Of a stretch of 64,000 nt of DNA, positions 11,572-23,179 are shown in pieces. Below the pieces are notes generated by a model, which saw only the letters and a program-made list of their open reading frames with translations, had not been told where the DNA came from and did not search any database. Source of the DNA: Gnetum montanum (lineage: Eukaryota; Streptophyta; Gnetopsida; Gnetales; Gnetaceae); NCBI GenBank assembly GCA_015680685.1, contig MNCI01015611.1, positions 190,901 through 254,900 on the forward strand. Reading direction: 5' to 3'. Each line of letters starts with the position of its first letter. Position 1 is the stretch's first letter. A program made the translations under genes and the position numbers.

Positions 11572-12394
11572 TAATGAGTGGCGAGGTACCCCTACACTCA
11601 ACCATACGAATATGAGTGTTACACATGTGATCTGGTCGAACTCCACAGACTAAGTGCCTACACACCTTATGGAACACTTAAGGTTAATCATTCGTTGTCT
11701 TCCCAGACTTGTATTTTTCACGGTTGTATGGTTAAGTAAGTTTGAGGTATATGATTTTTATGTCTTTTCGGTTTTATCTCCTATGCTAATGAGATGAAGG
11801 GTGAAGAGACTAATTAACAAACTTAACTAACTAGCTAAGCCTTAATTAACCTAGCATCAACATCCATTCCCACTTATCATTCACACCCTGAACCAATGCA
11901 ACCTTGGTTACCAAACACTATTCGTTACTGGGATCACTAAGCGTAATGCACGTGCTCGAAGCGGTTGTACTGAATGCACTTAACTACGGGAGAAGGGTTG
12001 AGAGAGATTTAATTACTAATAAAGCATTTAAACAATAAATAGTAAATAAAAATAAATAAAATCATATTTAGCCTATTCCATGCACTACAAGGTTTATCCA
12101 AGAAGTTTGTCTTTATTTCTGTACACAAACTTGTGTTCAGGTACAATATTTGCTCGAATAAAGATCCGTTCACTTTGGAGCTTCTACTTTGGACACATGG
12201 AAATTATTCTATCTCTCGAGAGGTAAAACTGCTAGAGTTTCACTACGATCTAGGCCTAGAATGAGAAATAAGGGAGAGTCGCCTCTTATTTAAAGATTTG
12301 ATGGTGCACTGCGATATCGTGTATGCGATATCGCAGGGGAGGATGCGATATCGCGTATGCGATATGGCAGCCCATGTGATATCATGTCCCATCA
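11572..12394 (-). repeat. 3' LTR of element 2 (LTR3)
   Basis: 823 bp. The first two + strand bases are TA instead of TG (a mutated terminus), and the other end is CATCA. GATATC palindromes fill 12310-12394. The TATA octamer is damaged (12288-12295). Confidence 0.9.
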
Positions 12395-14026
12395 TACCCC
12401 CATGATTGAATAAAAACTCGTCCTTGAGTTCCTTACAAAATATTGGGAAGGTATGGGATTATTGACTAAATGGAACTAATGGTGAATGGGATGATATGTG
12501 AACGGTTCATCATTACAAGACAGGACAGAACTAGTGTTTATGACAACAAGAGTGAACACTTTATACATTGACATTAGGCCTTATTTGATAGTTGAGAAAG
12601 AGAGAAAGAGAAAGAAGTTTTGCTGCTGCCAACGCCAAGATTGTGCCTTTCGTTGTCCATCCATAAGCATGCCATCCATCTCGTTCCTTGCATTTTAGCA
12701 CTGCTCCATTCCATGTGTTTCCTCCAGATCCAATCCATTGTTGTATGATTGCCATCTGCACATACAACACAGTCTTTATATTAGCAAGGGTAAATGAATC
12801 ATAATGCAATTGATACCTTACTTTGGTGAAAGGTCCATTGGCTGAGTTATGGTATGGTTGATACAGATATGGAGATATAATAATGGTGACTACTGAAGGT
12901 GTAGGGGTTAGGAGAAAATCAAAAAAATTTGGGTCTAGACCCCCATGACTAAGAGCAAACCTCTGGTAGCGATAGAATGGAGAAAGAAAAAGAACAAGAA
13001 AGATGGAGAAAAAGAGAAAACTATAATGTCAATGAAATGGATGTCAGGATGGAAATGAACAAAATAATATAGATTGAAAAAATGTTAGGGGAAAGAATTT
13101 AACTGGTGCACCAAAGAGGAATGTTAGTGGGTCCTCCCCAAAGCAGGCTCATGCCCTTAATGCCTTGACAAACCCACATTCAAAGAGTCCGTAGGCTCTA
13201 GGAATTTCATTTGGAACAGGAGTTAAAGTCTTAACCGCAACAATTTACCAAAAAGAAAATAATGCATCAACCAAAATATACACTAATGATACAACTGGCA
13301 ATGAGGTGAACAATGGAGAGAAGGATGGAGAGAAGAGAATGGAATGAAATCCCAAGAACAAGATGGTGTATAGCCCCTCGTGTAGTTCATGATTAATGTG
13401 ACTTAGCAGATCCCATTCCAAGTATAGCCCCTTTTGTTATTTTATGTGTTTATGCGTGAGAACCACACCATGCAAAGACTTTGTTATTTTTATTAACTCA
13501 GCTTCCCGATAATTGGGTAACATCGAAGCGGTAAGAAAACTCAAGAAGAAAACATCCAAGCACCCAAGAGAATGGCCAACACAAATGCATCAAGTTCCCT
13601 TGAAGTCACAGCTTTTTCAATCCTTGAGTCCTTCCTTAGTTTGAGAAATACCTAGTCACCGATTCGTTAGAGTTCTTATTATTGAAAAAGGGACTATACA
13701 TTTCCAAGCCAAGAGAGAGACCATTGAAAATTGTGGATGTATGGATGAAGTGGACTCATTGCCTGTTATATCAAAAGAACCATACCTTAGTATCAACATC
13801 ATAACTTAAAGGTAAAAACCAAACATTAACAATAAATAGAAACACAGTTCATACCATCATTAAGAACACTTATTAAATGAAAAACTTGACAAGATGGATA
13901 ACACACACACAAAGAAATGAAAAAGGTATAAATGATGTTGTAAAACAAAAATAAGAAAAGTTAAAGAAATTTGTAAAACAAAAATGTGTAAAACAAAAAC
14001 TTAAAAGAACGGAGGGCCCCAAATTA
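12395..14026 (-). other. Non-coding 3' internal region of element 2
   Basis: Begins with the PPT complement TACCCCC (12395-12401). It is close in sequence to 3741-5689 of element 1 but shorter: about 260 bp is absent near 13420 and the minisatellite is reduced. The conserved motif lies at 13128-13155. No frame is preserved between the two copies. Confidence 0.7.
13128..13155 (-). other. Conserved non-coding motif, family 1 copy 2
   Basis: In sense GAGCCTGCTTTGGGGAGGAC then CCACT, one base different from the element 1 copy over the core. Confidence 0.6.
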
Positions 14027-17000
14027 TTAGCATAAGTGGCCATCTCCCCCATGACTGAATGAAAAGGGAGAGATTCGAAATAATAAATGTCTGTTTGAAT
14101 TTCTTAAAAGTGTCCAACTTCTCCCGATTGATATTTTTAGGTTAAGGGGTGGAAGTTGACGATGCTCATACTCCAATGTATCTATGCCTTCATTATGGAC
14201 ATGAGTTATTCCCCCAGTTTGTTCCATGCATGTTGGTGGGTTGCTCTTCTGATTAGTTGTCAACCACGGGGTGTCCACTTGCTATGTGGTTGCTACATAC
14301 AGGCATATTTATCTCAGAGTTTGTAGGACACACCAGTTGCATGTAGGATATGTTGTGCATTCCTCCATGTCATCACTTGATGAGTCACTGTATGTGATGC
14401 ATGGAACTTTCTTCTTATCAATCTTTCCATAAATGTTTACCTTGGATATTTCCAAGGAAAGATCGTGAATTCCTAGGCATGCGTCTATTGTACTTAGCCA
14501 TGTCCTTCCCATTATGATTGGGAAGTCCCCTTTGTTGCTGTTGACTTCTATCACCAGGAAATTAGCTAGGTATGACCAACCACACATAGTGGTAACGATG
14601 TCCTCCACCAATCCTAAGGGAATGGTGATGGACTGGTCATGAAGCTTTAGTTGAATATTGCTCTTCTTAAGTGGAGGTAGGTTCCAAGCTTGATACATTT
14701 CTCGTGAAATTAAGTTGACTCCAGAACTTGAGTCAAGAGGAGCCTTATGAGGTTTGTTCCCAGTGACTTGTAGGTAGATTAAGGGACTTCTAGGGTCATA
14801 GAGTTTCCTTGGAAGGTGGCCTACCTTGATCCAGTCGGTAATAGTATGTGTTAACATAACCATATGCGTTGAGCTTTGGTATTGGTTTGAAGGGAGCTTC
14901 GAAGCCTTATGTGTTGGAGGAGCGTATACAGACTCAACTGCTTGTGGTTGTGATCTTGTCTGGGATTTTGGTTTCGAAGAAAGGTCTTCTCTTCTTACGG
15001 TTGTCAGAACCAACAACAGGTTGAAGGTTTACAGCTCTCGTAGCATTACGTTACTACGGTTGAGTGGGGAGTTCCCCTTGCATTATTGGAGCGGGTGGTA
15101 TTGGAACTAACGGTGCGAGAGTGGCAGATGGATTTGGAGGATGGTATGCGTGTGTAGTGTCTCCCGTAAGAGAAGGAGTCCTAAAATACTCTCAAACTTG
15201 GTAGTGCCACTGTGGGGTTGTGTAACCCATAGAGTCACTTGGAAAAACTGACTTCCACACGTAATAGCCATAAGGATTGGGTTGCCGGCAAGGGTATTGT
15301 TGTCTAGGTGGTGGCATCCCCCATGACTGTGGGTGTTGCCACTGCTGATGTTTCTCGATAGGTTGTGGTGAAGTTCCACTTGGATAATACATTAATGGTT
15401 TGTGGAACTGCCTTGGGTTACCTTGGGGATAAGGTAACCTTTGGGGTACCTGTCATCTGTTAAGTCTCGGGTTGAGTGCATACACCCCAGACTTTTGTAG
15501 ATGTGAGATTATTGGGCAACATCCCTTAGGATGGTCATATTGGTAGAGCTCACATCCACCATCATTGTCTGTATCCGAATCCACAACCTCTTTGACGATG
15601 TTCATTTTCCCTTACCCTTGTCACGTGCAAGGCTTGAATCTCTCCGCTTTTTCTTGTCCTTGTTACTACTTCGTTCCTCCTTAGACTCCTCTACAATCTT
15701 CAAGATAGTTTCAATTTTACTGTCTAAAGAGCTCCATATTTCATCTACCTTAGTCGATACTTTTTTTGTTAGTTTTTGAAGCGGCAAGGTTTTTCTATTC
15801 ACCAACTCTTCGAGTGGTGACTCATCCTCTTCATCGCAGAATCTCACTTCCCTCTTTTGGAGGGAAGGATCGCGGTTATATTCTTCTACACTTTCTCTTT
15901 TCCGTAGCTCCTCTTCTTCTTTACCTACTTGCTCCAAAAATCTATGAATTTCATGGGACCTAAGTTCAGATAGTCTCCCTTGGGCATGTGTCCTAAGGAT
16001 TCTCCTAGTTTCATGTCTTAGCCCATCTACGATGTGGCAGAGTTGATCCTGTTGTGCATAGCCATGGCCTGGGCAACGATGTAGCAATGCATAATATTGG
16101 CCTCTGGCAGCATCCAAGGGTTCGTGATTACCTTGCTTCCATCCTTGGATCTGCTTAAGAAAGTTAGACACTCTGGAGTACATTTGGTATTTATTGTTGA
16201 ACAACTCTAACATCGTACTCCATCTCCTCATGGTTTCCAGCTCTAAGGACCGGTACCAACTCTCTACTTTCTTTATGAGTGTCCTAGGAAACAACTTTAA
16301 TTTTTTCCACTCATTTTCTATGTTCTGCAAGGCATAGGCATCATGGAATGCCTATAAATGATTTTGTGGATTAGCATTGTATCCCCCTTCGAAGCATGGG
16401 ATATTATTCATATCTAATCTCTTGATCCAGCTATCTTTTTGATGCCTTGTTGGTATTCTCACAGCCTCCATAATATCTAGCATACTTTGAGTGGCAAGTA
16501 GGGGTTCATCATGATCATCTCTCTCATGACATCTATGATGCCTATGTTGTTCCCTACTTTCCCTTCTACCATGCCTAGTCTCTCTCTAGACTGCCCTCGT
16601 CCTCTCTCTCGACTCTCTCATCGAGGTCTCTCATTTTGCTTCCTGATGTGGAAGGAGAGGGTGAATGATGTGATGAAGGGGAAGAAGAAGGAGAACCATT
16701 GCCATGAAGATGTTTCTTACCTTCTCTTCGGTGGCTACGGCTGCGATTGTGATGACGATTAGAATGCCCGTCCTTGTCATGTGTTTTTGTTCCTTGAGTG
16801 AATAGTTGGCATTCATGGGGATCATAACCAGGGTTGTGTATCATGGAGTGTAGGTTCTAATACCCCACCTCCTCACTATCGTTAGGAAGGGGAATATCAT
16901 TTGATGGAGAACCTGTTATAAGTGGTTCACCATGTTCAATTTTTCTTAGGATGTGTGGGACCCCTTTGCCCTTCAACAATGTATGGTGGCTCTCTTGCCT

Positions 17001-17354
17001 CGAGTCCCTTAGATGTTGCACTACTATCGGATGGTAATCCCTTATGTCATAATCTTCCACAACATATTCAGCATATAATTCTGTCATGCCTATCTTTGCC
17101 AAAGCACGGAGAAGCATGTTAGGGACTGCACGATCTGGAGGTAACACTATGTTACCTTGTAAGTCTCTCCAGCGTAGTTGTTCATCCTGATGGAGGATAA
17201 AAGTAAAATAGGGTATATACTCATCATGATGAGTATATACCATCCTATATTATTGAGGAACTGACGGATTTCGGTTATGCATGTTAGACTGCTGACTGTT
17301 TCTTGTATGATCCCTAGGGGGTGAAGTGCTCTTATGAGAAGAAGAAGAAGACAT
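14027..17354 (-). pseudogene. Gag-protease polyprotein of element 2 (decayed)
   Basis: ATG at 17354-17352. Long fragments survive: 17243-16857 (N-terminal region with LPPDRAVPNMLLRALA), 16330-15602 (gag core, 242 residues, with SWYRSLELETMRRWSTMLE and a Lys/Glu-rich helical tail), 15379-15107 (Gln/Pro-rich tail) and 15016-14309 (protease, 235 residues). The protease active site again reads DSSS (14734-14723) followed by GVNLIS. A conserved C-terminal tail (EGIDTLEYEHRQLPPLNLK; SIGRSWTLLRNSN) runs to 14027. It is better preserved than the element 1 copy but has several stops and frameshifts. No RT follows. Confidence 0.8.
15516..15554 (-). other. Damaged zinc knuckle in element 2 gag
   Basis: In sense CELYQYDHPKGCCP: the second zinc-binding Cys has become Tyr. 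Spacing is otherwise as in element 1. Confidence 0.7.
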
Positions 17355-17479
17355 TGTGTCTTGTCGGTGTGCTGATTAACCGTTATATAATTTTTCATTT
17401 AATTAACCCTAAGGGTTTGTTTAAGCTCCCAATGATGTGGATAATTTCCTATGTTCTACTTCGCGTACAAACACTTAGT

Positions 17480-17496
17480 CCCCAGCAACAGCGCCA
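17480..17496 (-). other. Primer-binding site, tRNA-Asp type, element 2
   Basis: In sense TGGCGCTGTTGCTGGGG, one base after the LTR. It matches the tRNA-Asp PBS except for two C-to-T changes. Confidence 0.85.
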
Positions 17497-17497
17497 A

Positions 17498-18273
17498 TGA
17501 TGAGTGACGAGGTACCCCTACACTCAACCATATGAATACGAGCGTTACACACACGATCTAGTCAAACTCTGCAGATTAAGTTCCTACATGCCTCATGGAA
17601 CACTTAAGGTTAATTATTTGTTGTCTTCCCAGACTTGTATTTTTCACGGTTGTATGGTTAAGTAAGTCCGAGGTATATGATTTTTATGTCTTTTCGATTT
17701 TATCTCCTATGCTGACAAGGTGAAGAGTGAAGAGACTAATTAACTAACTTTAACTAACTAAGTCTTAATTAACCTAGCATCAGTGTCCGTTCCCACTTAT
17801 CGTTCACACCCTAAACTTATGCAACCTTGGTTACCAAATGCTATTCGTTGCTAGGATCACCAAGCGTAACACACATGCTCGAAGCGGTCGTACTGAGGCA
17901 CTTAACTAGGAGAGAAGGGTTGAGAGAGATTTAATGAACTAATAAAGAATTAAATGATAAATAGTAAATAACAATAAATAAAGTCCTATTTAGCCTATTC
18001 CATGCATTGGAAGGTTTATCCAAGAAGTTTGTCTTTATTGCCGTANTACTGTGGGCACATGGAAAATATTCTATCTCTGGAGGGATCAAACTACCAGAGT
18101 TTTGCTATGTTCTAGGTGTAGAATTAGAAACAAGGGAGAGCCACCTCTTATTTATAGATTTGACGGCGCACTGTAAGAGCGTGAAAGCAATATCGTAGGG
18201 GAAGACGTGATATCGCGTACTCGATATCACGGGGGATGCGATATCGTGGCCCATGTGATATCGCATCCCATCA
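17498..18273 (-). repeat. 5' LTR of element 2 (LTR4), with gap
   Basis: 776 bp. It lines up with LTR2 except that about 65 bp (the stretch covering ACACAAACTTGTGTTCAGG to GGAGCTTC in the others) is replaced by the N at 18046. The part right of the N looks more diverged from its sisters than the left part. Confidence 0.85.
18046..18046. other. Single N, assembly gap inside LTR4
   Basis: The only ambiguous base of the window. It sits at a deletion inside a repeated LTR, exactly where an assembler would join reads from two LTR copies. Confidence 0.95.
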
Positions 18274-18399
18274 CTTCCCATAATGCCTTTATTTTCTCCA
18301 TGGGCATGGTGCCCCATGTTTTAGTTCTTCATGCCCTACTACAATAGATCCCATGCTAGTTGTAGCTACACATCACACTCAGTCAATGCCATAAACAAC

Positions 18400-21300
18400 A
18401 AACTATAACATATCAGTGCCATTTGCAACACAACCATGATATACAAAACCATCAATGGTGGCTTTTACCACCACAAATCCTTTAACTATTCATATGGGGT
18501 CTACCATGAGATCCCTAGTAACACAAGGATCACACACCACATTTGTTCCTTTTGTGCCTCAAGTACTAACACAAACATCTTTTCTTTTATTTGGTTCATA
18601 AGTTACAACCATAGTGCAACCTTTTCCTTCTGTCATGCAACCCATAACTAGGCCACAAGCCTCACAATAAATGCCACAACCTTATGTGCATACCTTGCAA
18701 ACTATGGGGCCACCACAAGGCTTGGATCAAGCCTTCCAAATGATCCAAGACCTAATAGAGGAATAGCAAAGGCTTAAAGCCTCTACCACATAAATTGTCA
18801 AGATTATGAACTTCTACTAGGACAATTCCATAAGTGTTGCAGTCCCACCCTTGATACTTTCTCTTGGTGTCCTCATTCCACAATTTAGCAAATATAATAG
18901 AGAAGGTGATACTAATGCTCATCTTATTAACTTTTGATCTAAATGTTTGCTCTTGCAGCCATGATCTCATACCGTCATGAGGATTTTCCCTATGTCTTTA
19001 ACTGGGAGAGCACTCAATTGGTATTGGGCATTACCCAGAGGGTCTATATCCTCTTTGGAAGACTTAGTATCCTAGTTTGTCAACCACTTCAAGTATAACT
19101 TGAAGCTTTACACAACACTTGACCAACTCATGAAGGTCAAGTAGGGGCCTTTAGAACCTATAAAAAAATTCATTCAGTGGTGGAATGGGTTGTTGAATGA
19201 AATACCAAAGCCCATAGTTGAAGCCCACTTGTTAGCCATATTCAAGGGAGTAGTTAATGACTTCATCAAGTCTAAACTTTACTACCTTGATCCATGGACC
19301 CTAAGCCAAGCATTCTCACAAACCAAAAACATAGAGGATGCCACAAAGGATAGCCATGATTCAACCTATATATCATATAAAACCCAACATGCTCAAAGAG
19401 AGAAGAAAAAGAGCAAACAAAACAACACTACCATAGCAACTGTAACCAAAGAAAAAAAGACCTCAAACTAAGGGCCAAAGGTTAACCTTACCAAGGTCCC
19501 CACCAATGATCATAGTAACCAACCATCAACTTATGGGACCACTGCATCGACAATAAGTAGACTTAACTTTGAAAGGAAGGATAGGTCTAAATATACTACA
19601 TTGCCACTAAAACCATTTGAGTTACTAGACCAATTGTTAAGAAGTGGACGTATGCAACATAAGCAAATGACTGAAGCCACTTGAAAGAAACATGAGTGAC
19701 TATGTGAAATAGCCAAGGATCCCACTTGGGCAATGAAGGATGATCCCCAGTTGTCTAAATACTTCAAGTTAGATCACTTTTGCCACTATCATCAATTACC
19801 TAGTCATGATACAGACTTCTACCCCATGCTGAAGGATGACCTACAAAGGATGATAGACATTGAGGAACTTGTCTTAGATGCTTCTAACCTAGTTCAATGA
19901 CAAAACTGGTCGATGCAAGTCTACAAAGACCCATTGAATGCTAATGATAGCTCCTACATGATCTTGGAATTCAACATTGATGACAACCAGAGACCTACCA
20001 GAGAACCATTTGTGATCCAAGTACCCCTCTACAATGAAAGAGCTTCTTTGGATTCCCATAGCTCAAGACTTCCCTTCATTGTGAGAGTACGATCATTAAT
20101 GATCCTGAGGAAATATTTTTTCATCAAGGTCTCCAAACCTAATACAATCCAAATTGATATAGCCTAACCAACTACAAAATGATCCTCTGTGGTGGCCAAT
20201 GCTATTGGCTCTTCCTTACAACGAATGGCTGTTAACCAAAAAACTACAGCCAACCAAAGGAAGAAGCATAAGCAAAAGCTTGACAATAAGGGAGACAAGC
20301 AAAGAAAGGCATCAAAGGAGGTAGACCCATTGAAGTCCACTCCCATTTCGATTCTACCTATAACCTTCTCTACCCCATCTCCTTCAACTAACAAGCCATA
20401 GGAGGAAACTAAAGCCCATGACCAAAACAACCAAAAAGAGCCACAACAGTCACAACCTAAAGCCAAAGTTCGCATTTTGGGATGCATAGAGGAAGTGAAG
20501 CACAACTGGGGTGACAAGCATACGACCAATGATAAAAAATTCCTTCATGCAATGGACCAAGTTAGGTAGTTCCTCAAGCAGAAAAGCACAACTTTAAGCT
20601 TGTATGACCTAATCACGACTTCTGTCACACATCATGAGGTGCTAGTCAAAATGTTAACCTCCATGCCCATTAGTGAGGATATTTTCACTAATGAGAAAGA
20701 CATCCATGCAATGATGATTTCTTCCTCACTAGGGGAGGGAAAGTAAATACCATTAAAATTTCATGATAGTGAAATTAACGTTAATCCCCAAAATGGTGAT
20801 GTGACTACAACCCCTCTATTCATAACCATATGCATAGGAAAATTTAAAATACATTGGGTGGATGTTGATGATGGAGTAGCAACCAACATCATTCCATGCA
20901 CCATCATTGAATACTTGGGCTTAATTAAGCGGGTACAACCTACAACCACTACAGCTCTTAAGTCCTTCAATGGATCAAGAGTTGCTATCAAGGGATCTAT
21001 CTCCTTGGATTTTGTAGTCAAAGAATAATTTCCTACAACTACAAACTTCTTGGTGGTGGTAGAGACACCAAGGTTCAACTTGATCTTGGGAAGATTGTGG
21101 TTGGCTAAATTATAAGTTTTTTCTTTACCCATCCACTAAGAAATTCACTTTCCTTACGAGGGAGGTAAAATCATCATTCATGGTGACAATGTGGCTTCTC
21201 TAGTTGTCAACAATGTGGGCATAGAATAGGGGTCCAAAGTGGAGCTTCAAGAAGAAGCTCCTAGCCATGAAGAGAAATAACCCAAGACAACTAATGATGA

Positions 21301-21420
21301 CAATGAGAAGTAATGCGATACATTATGGGATGAACTACCTTTTAACATTTTAAGTGAAGGGGATGGTAAATACAAGCTTGTGTAGAGTAGGCCTTACTCA
21401 GTCCCTAAATTTGCAAAGGT
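18400..21420 (+). pseudogene. Tat-lineage gag-protease (decayed)
   Basis: Read on the + strand with many stops. Gag core near 18860-19330: PQFSKYNREGDTNAHL, LTGRALNWYWALP, ISSLEDLVSQFVNHF (stop ignored), and a well-kept piece at 19190-19471 ending in a Lys-rich stretch. A zinc-binding region at about 19770-19890 (FCHYHQLPSHDTDFY) fits the Tat form C-x-Y-H...G-H-x-T-x-x-C with Gly and the last Cys lost. Protease near 20800-21110: WVDVDDGVATNIIP, then RFNLILGRLWL. Gag and protease would precede RT; here a 10-kb stretch separates them from pol at 31981. The LTR and PBS expected upstream are not seen, probably lost at the join in LTR4. Confidence 0.7.
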
Positions 21421-21654
21421 TAGGAAGAATCTACACATGTGAAGTTTACCTTGACCTTCCCATGCCTCTATGAGTAGATACAATGATAATCATATAGCCT
21501 TACTTTTCATTTATAGTTTATTATATATGCAATTGTTGTTTTACACTTTATGCACATAACCTAATGCATGTAGCTTAAATTTATTTGCATTGTTACTTAT
21601 TTGCTGCAACCTTTCTTTATTTTTAAAACATTAAAAAAGTGTTTCTTTCAAACA

Positions 21655-21835
21655 CTATCCACTAAGACATAAAACTGGCACCATGGCATGTTAAGATCTA
21701 AAATTGGCACTGCTATTTGCTAAGACATAAAACTAGTGCCTTGGTCTGCTATGATCTTAAATTGGCATCATGGTTTGCTATGACCTTAAACTAGCATTCT
21801 CATCCACTAAGATGTTAAACTAGTAATGTAGCCAT
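21655..21835 (+). repeat. 30-bp minisatellite, block 1
   Basis: Six imperfect units of 28-31 bp of the form TGCTATGACCTTAAACTGGC then ATCATGG. Related blocks stand at 31655-31745 and 35494-35590 in the same orientation, with a single unit at 31364-31396. The spread around gag-protease and pol links these parts to one element family. Confidence 0.7.
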
Positions 21836-21914
21836 AATTACACAATATAACATGTGCCGCAATGGACTAAAAAAAGCAAACATTCCTTTTATTACCATAT
21901 ATCTCATTGCTTTA

Positions 21915-22762
21915 GCTATTGATGGGATGCAATATCGCATCTGCTGCGATATTGCATCCCCCATGATATCGTGTCTTTCCCTACGATATCGCATACGCGA
22001 TATCGCAGTGCACCATAAATCTATAAATAAGAGGTGGCTCTCCCTTGTTTCTCATTCTAGGCCTAGACTATAGCGAAACTTTGGCAGGTTTACCTCTCCA
22101 GAGATAGAATAATTTCCATGTGCCTACAGTAGGAGCTCCAAAGTGAATGAATCTTTATTCGAGCAAATATTGTACTTGAACACAAGTTTGTGTATGGCAA
22201 TAAAGACAAACTTCTTGGATAAACCTTGCAGTGCATGGACTAAGCTAAATAGGCTAAATAGGAATTTCATTATTGTTATTTATTTTTTATCATTTACATG
22301 CTTTATTAGTCATTAAATCTCTCTCAACCCTTCTCTCGTAGTTAACTGCATTCAGTATGACCGCTTCGAGCATGTGCGTTATGCTTGGTGATCCCAGCAA
22401 CGACTAGTGTTTGGTAACCAAGGTTGCATGGGTTTAGGGTGTGAATGGTAAGTGGGAACGGATACTGATGCTAGGTTAATTAAGACTTAGTTAGTTAATT
22501 AAAGTTAGTTAATTAGTCTCTTCACTCTTCACGTTGTTAGCATAGGAGATAAAACATAAAAGATATAAAAATCATATACCTCAGACTTACTTAACCATAC
22601 AACCGTGACAAATACAAGTAAGTTTGGGAAGACAACGAATGATTAACCTTAAGTGTTCCATGAAGCATGTAGGCACTTAGTCTGTGGAGTTCGACCAGAT
22701 CGTGTGTGAATGCTTGTATTCATATGGTTGAGTGTAGGGGTACCTCGCCACTCATCAGCTAT
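21915..22762 (+). mobile_element. Solo LTR of family 1 with GCTAT target duplication
   Basis: LTR at 21920-22757 (838 bp), TGATGGGATG...CACTCATCA, opposite in orientation to LTR1-4. It is flanked by GCTAT at 21915-21919 and 22758-22762. No PBS or internal sequence follows, so it is a solo LTR left by LTR-LTR recombination. The TATA box at 22022-22029 and the GATATC palindromes at 21930-22010 are well kept. Confidence 0.92.
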
Positions 22763-23179
22763 TATCGCATCAATTAGCCATTTCATTTTATAACCAAAAA
22801 CGTTAATATAGCCATGTTTACAACATTCACTACTATAAATGTATATAGCCAAAATAAAACCAATATTTAAATTTAAAATTAAATATCCATAACATATAGC
22901 CATAACCACAATGTGTACTAATGGTGCCAAAGAGTAACCATCCACAACATAGTTTTGGACTAACTATAGCCATCAACATGAAAACAAAAACAAATAGGCA
23001 ACAAGCTAAACTGAAGGAGGTTGCTGAGTAGCATCCAAAGGAGGAAGTGATGGGTCATTTCCACCCTCACCGCTAGGGCTTCCAATGTCTTGTAAGGGTT
23101 GAAATGAAACAACATATATCTATTTAGTAAATGATAGCCAAAATCATGACATAAAACAATCACTAAAACAAAAAATATA

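Larger units (their letters stand above)
11572..18273 (-). mobile_element. Element 2: second gag-protease element of family 1
   Basis: 6702 bp with the same order and strand as element 1: LTR4 (5', 18273-17498), PBS, gag-protease (17354-14027), non-coding region, PPT, LTR3 (12394-11572). Its flanks do not match: GACTC at 11567-11571 against CTTCC at 18274-18278. The Athila-like integrase frame cut at 11571 does not resume at 18274. The right LTR contains an N and an internal deletion. Either recombination or an assembly join has replaced the true right end. Confidence 0.85.

Noticed and set aside
15531-16762. Plus-strand open frames opposite element 2 gag (also 8712-8933, 14826-15110, 16511-16762)
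   Set aside because: They are shadows of the minus-strand gag-protease frame; their open length follows from the coding strand.
18274-18300. Continuation of the Athila-like integrase after element 2
   Set aside because: The reading after 18273 does not follow the CDQC...GGL frame cut at 11571 and soon becomes a Tat gag.
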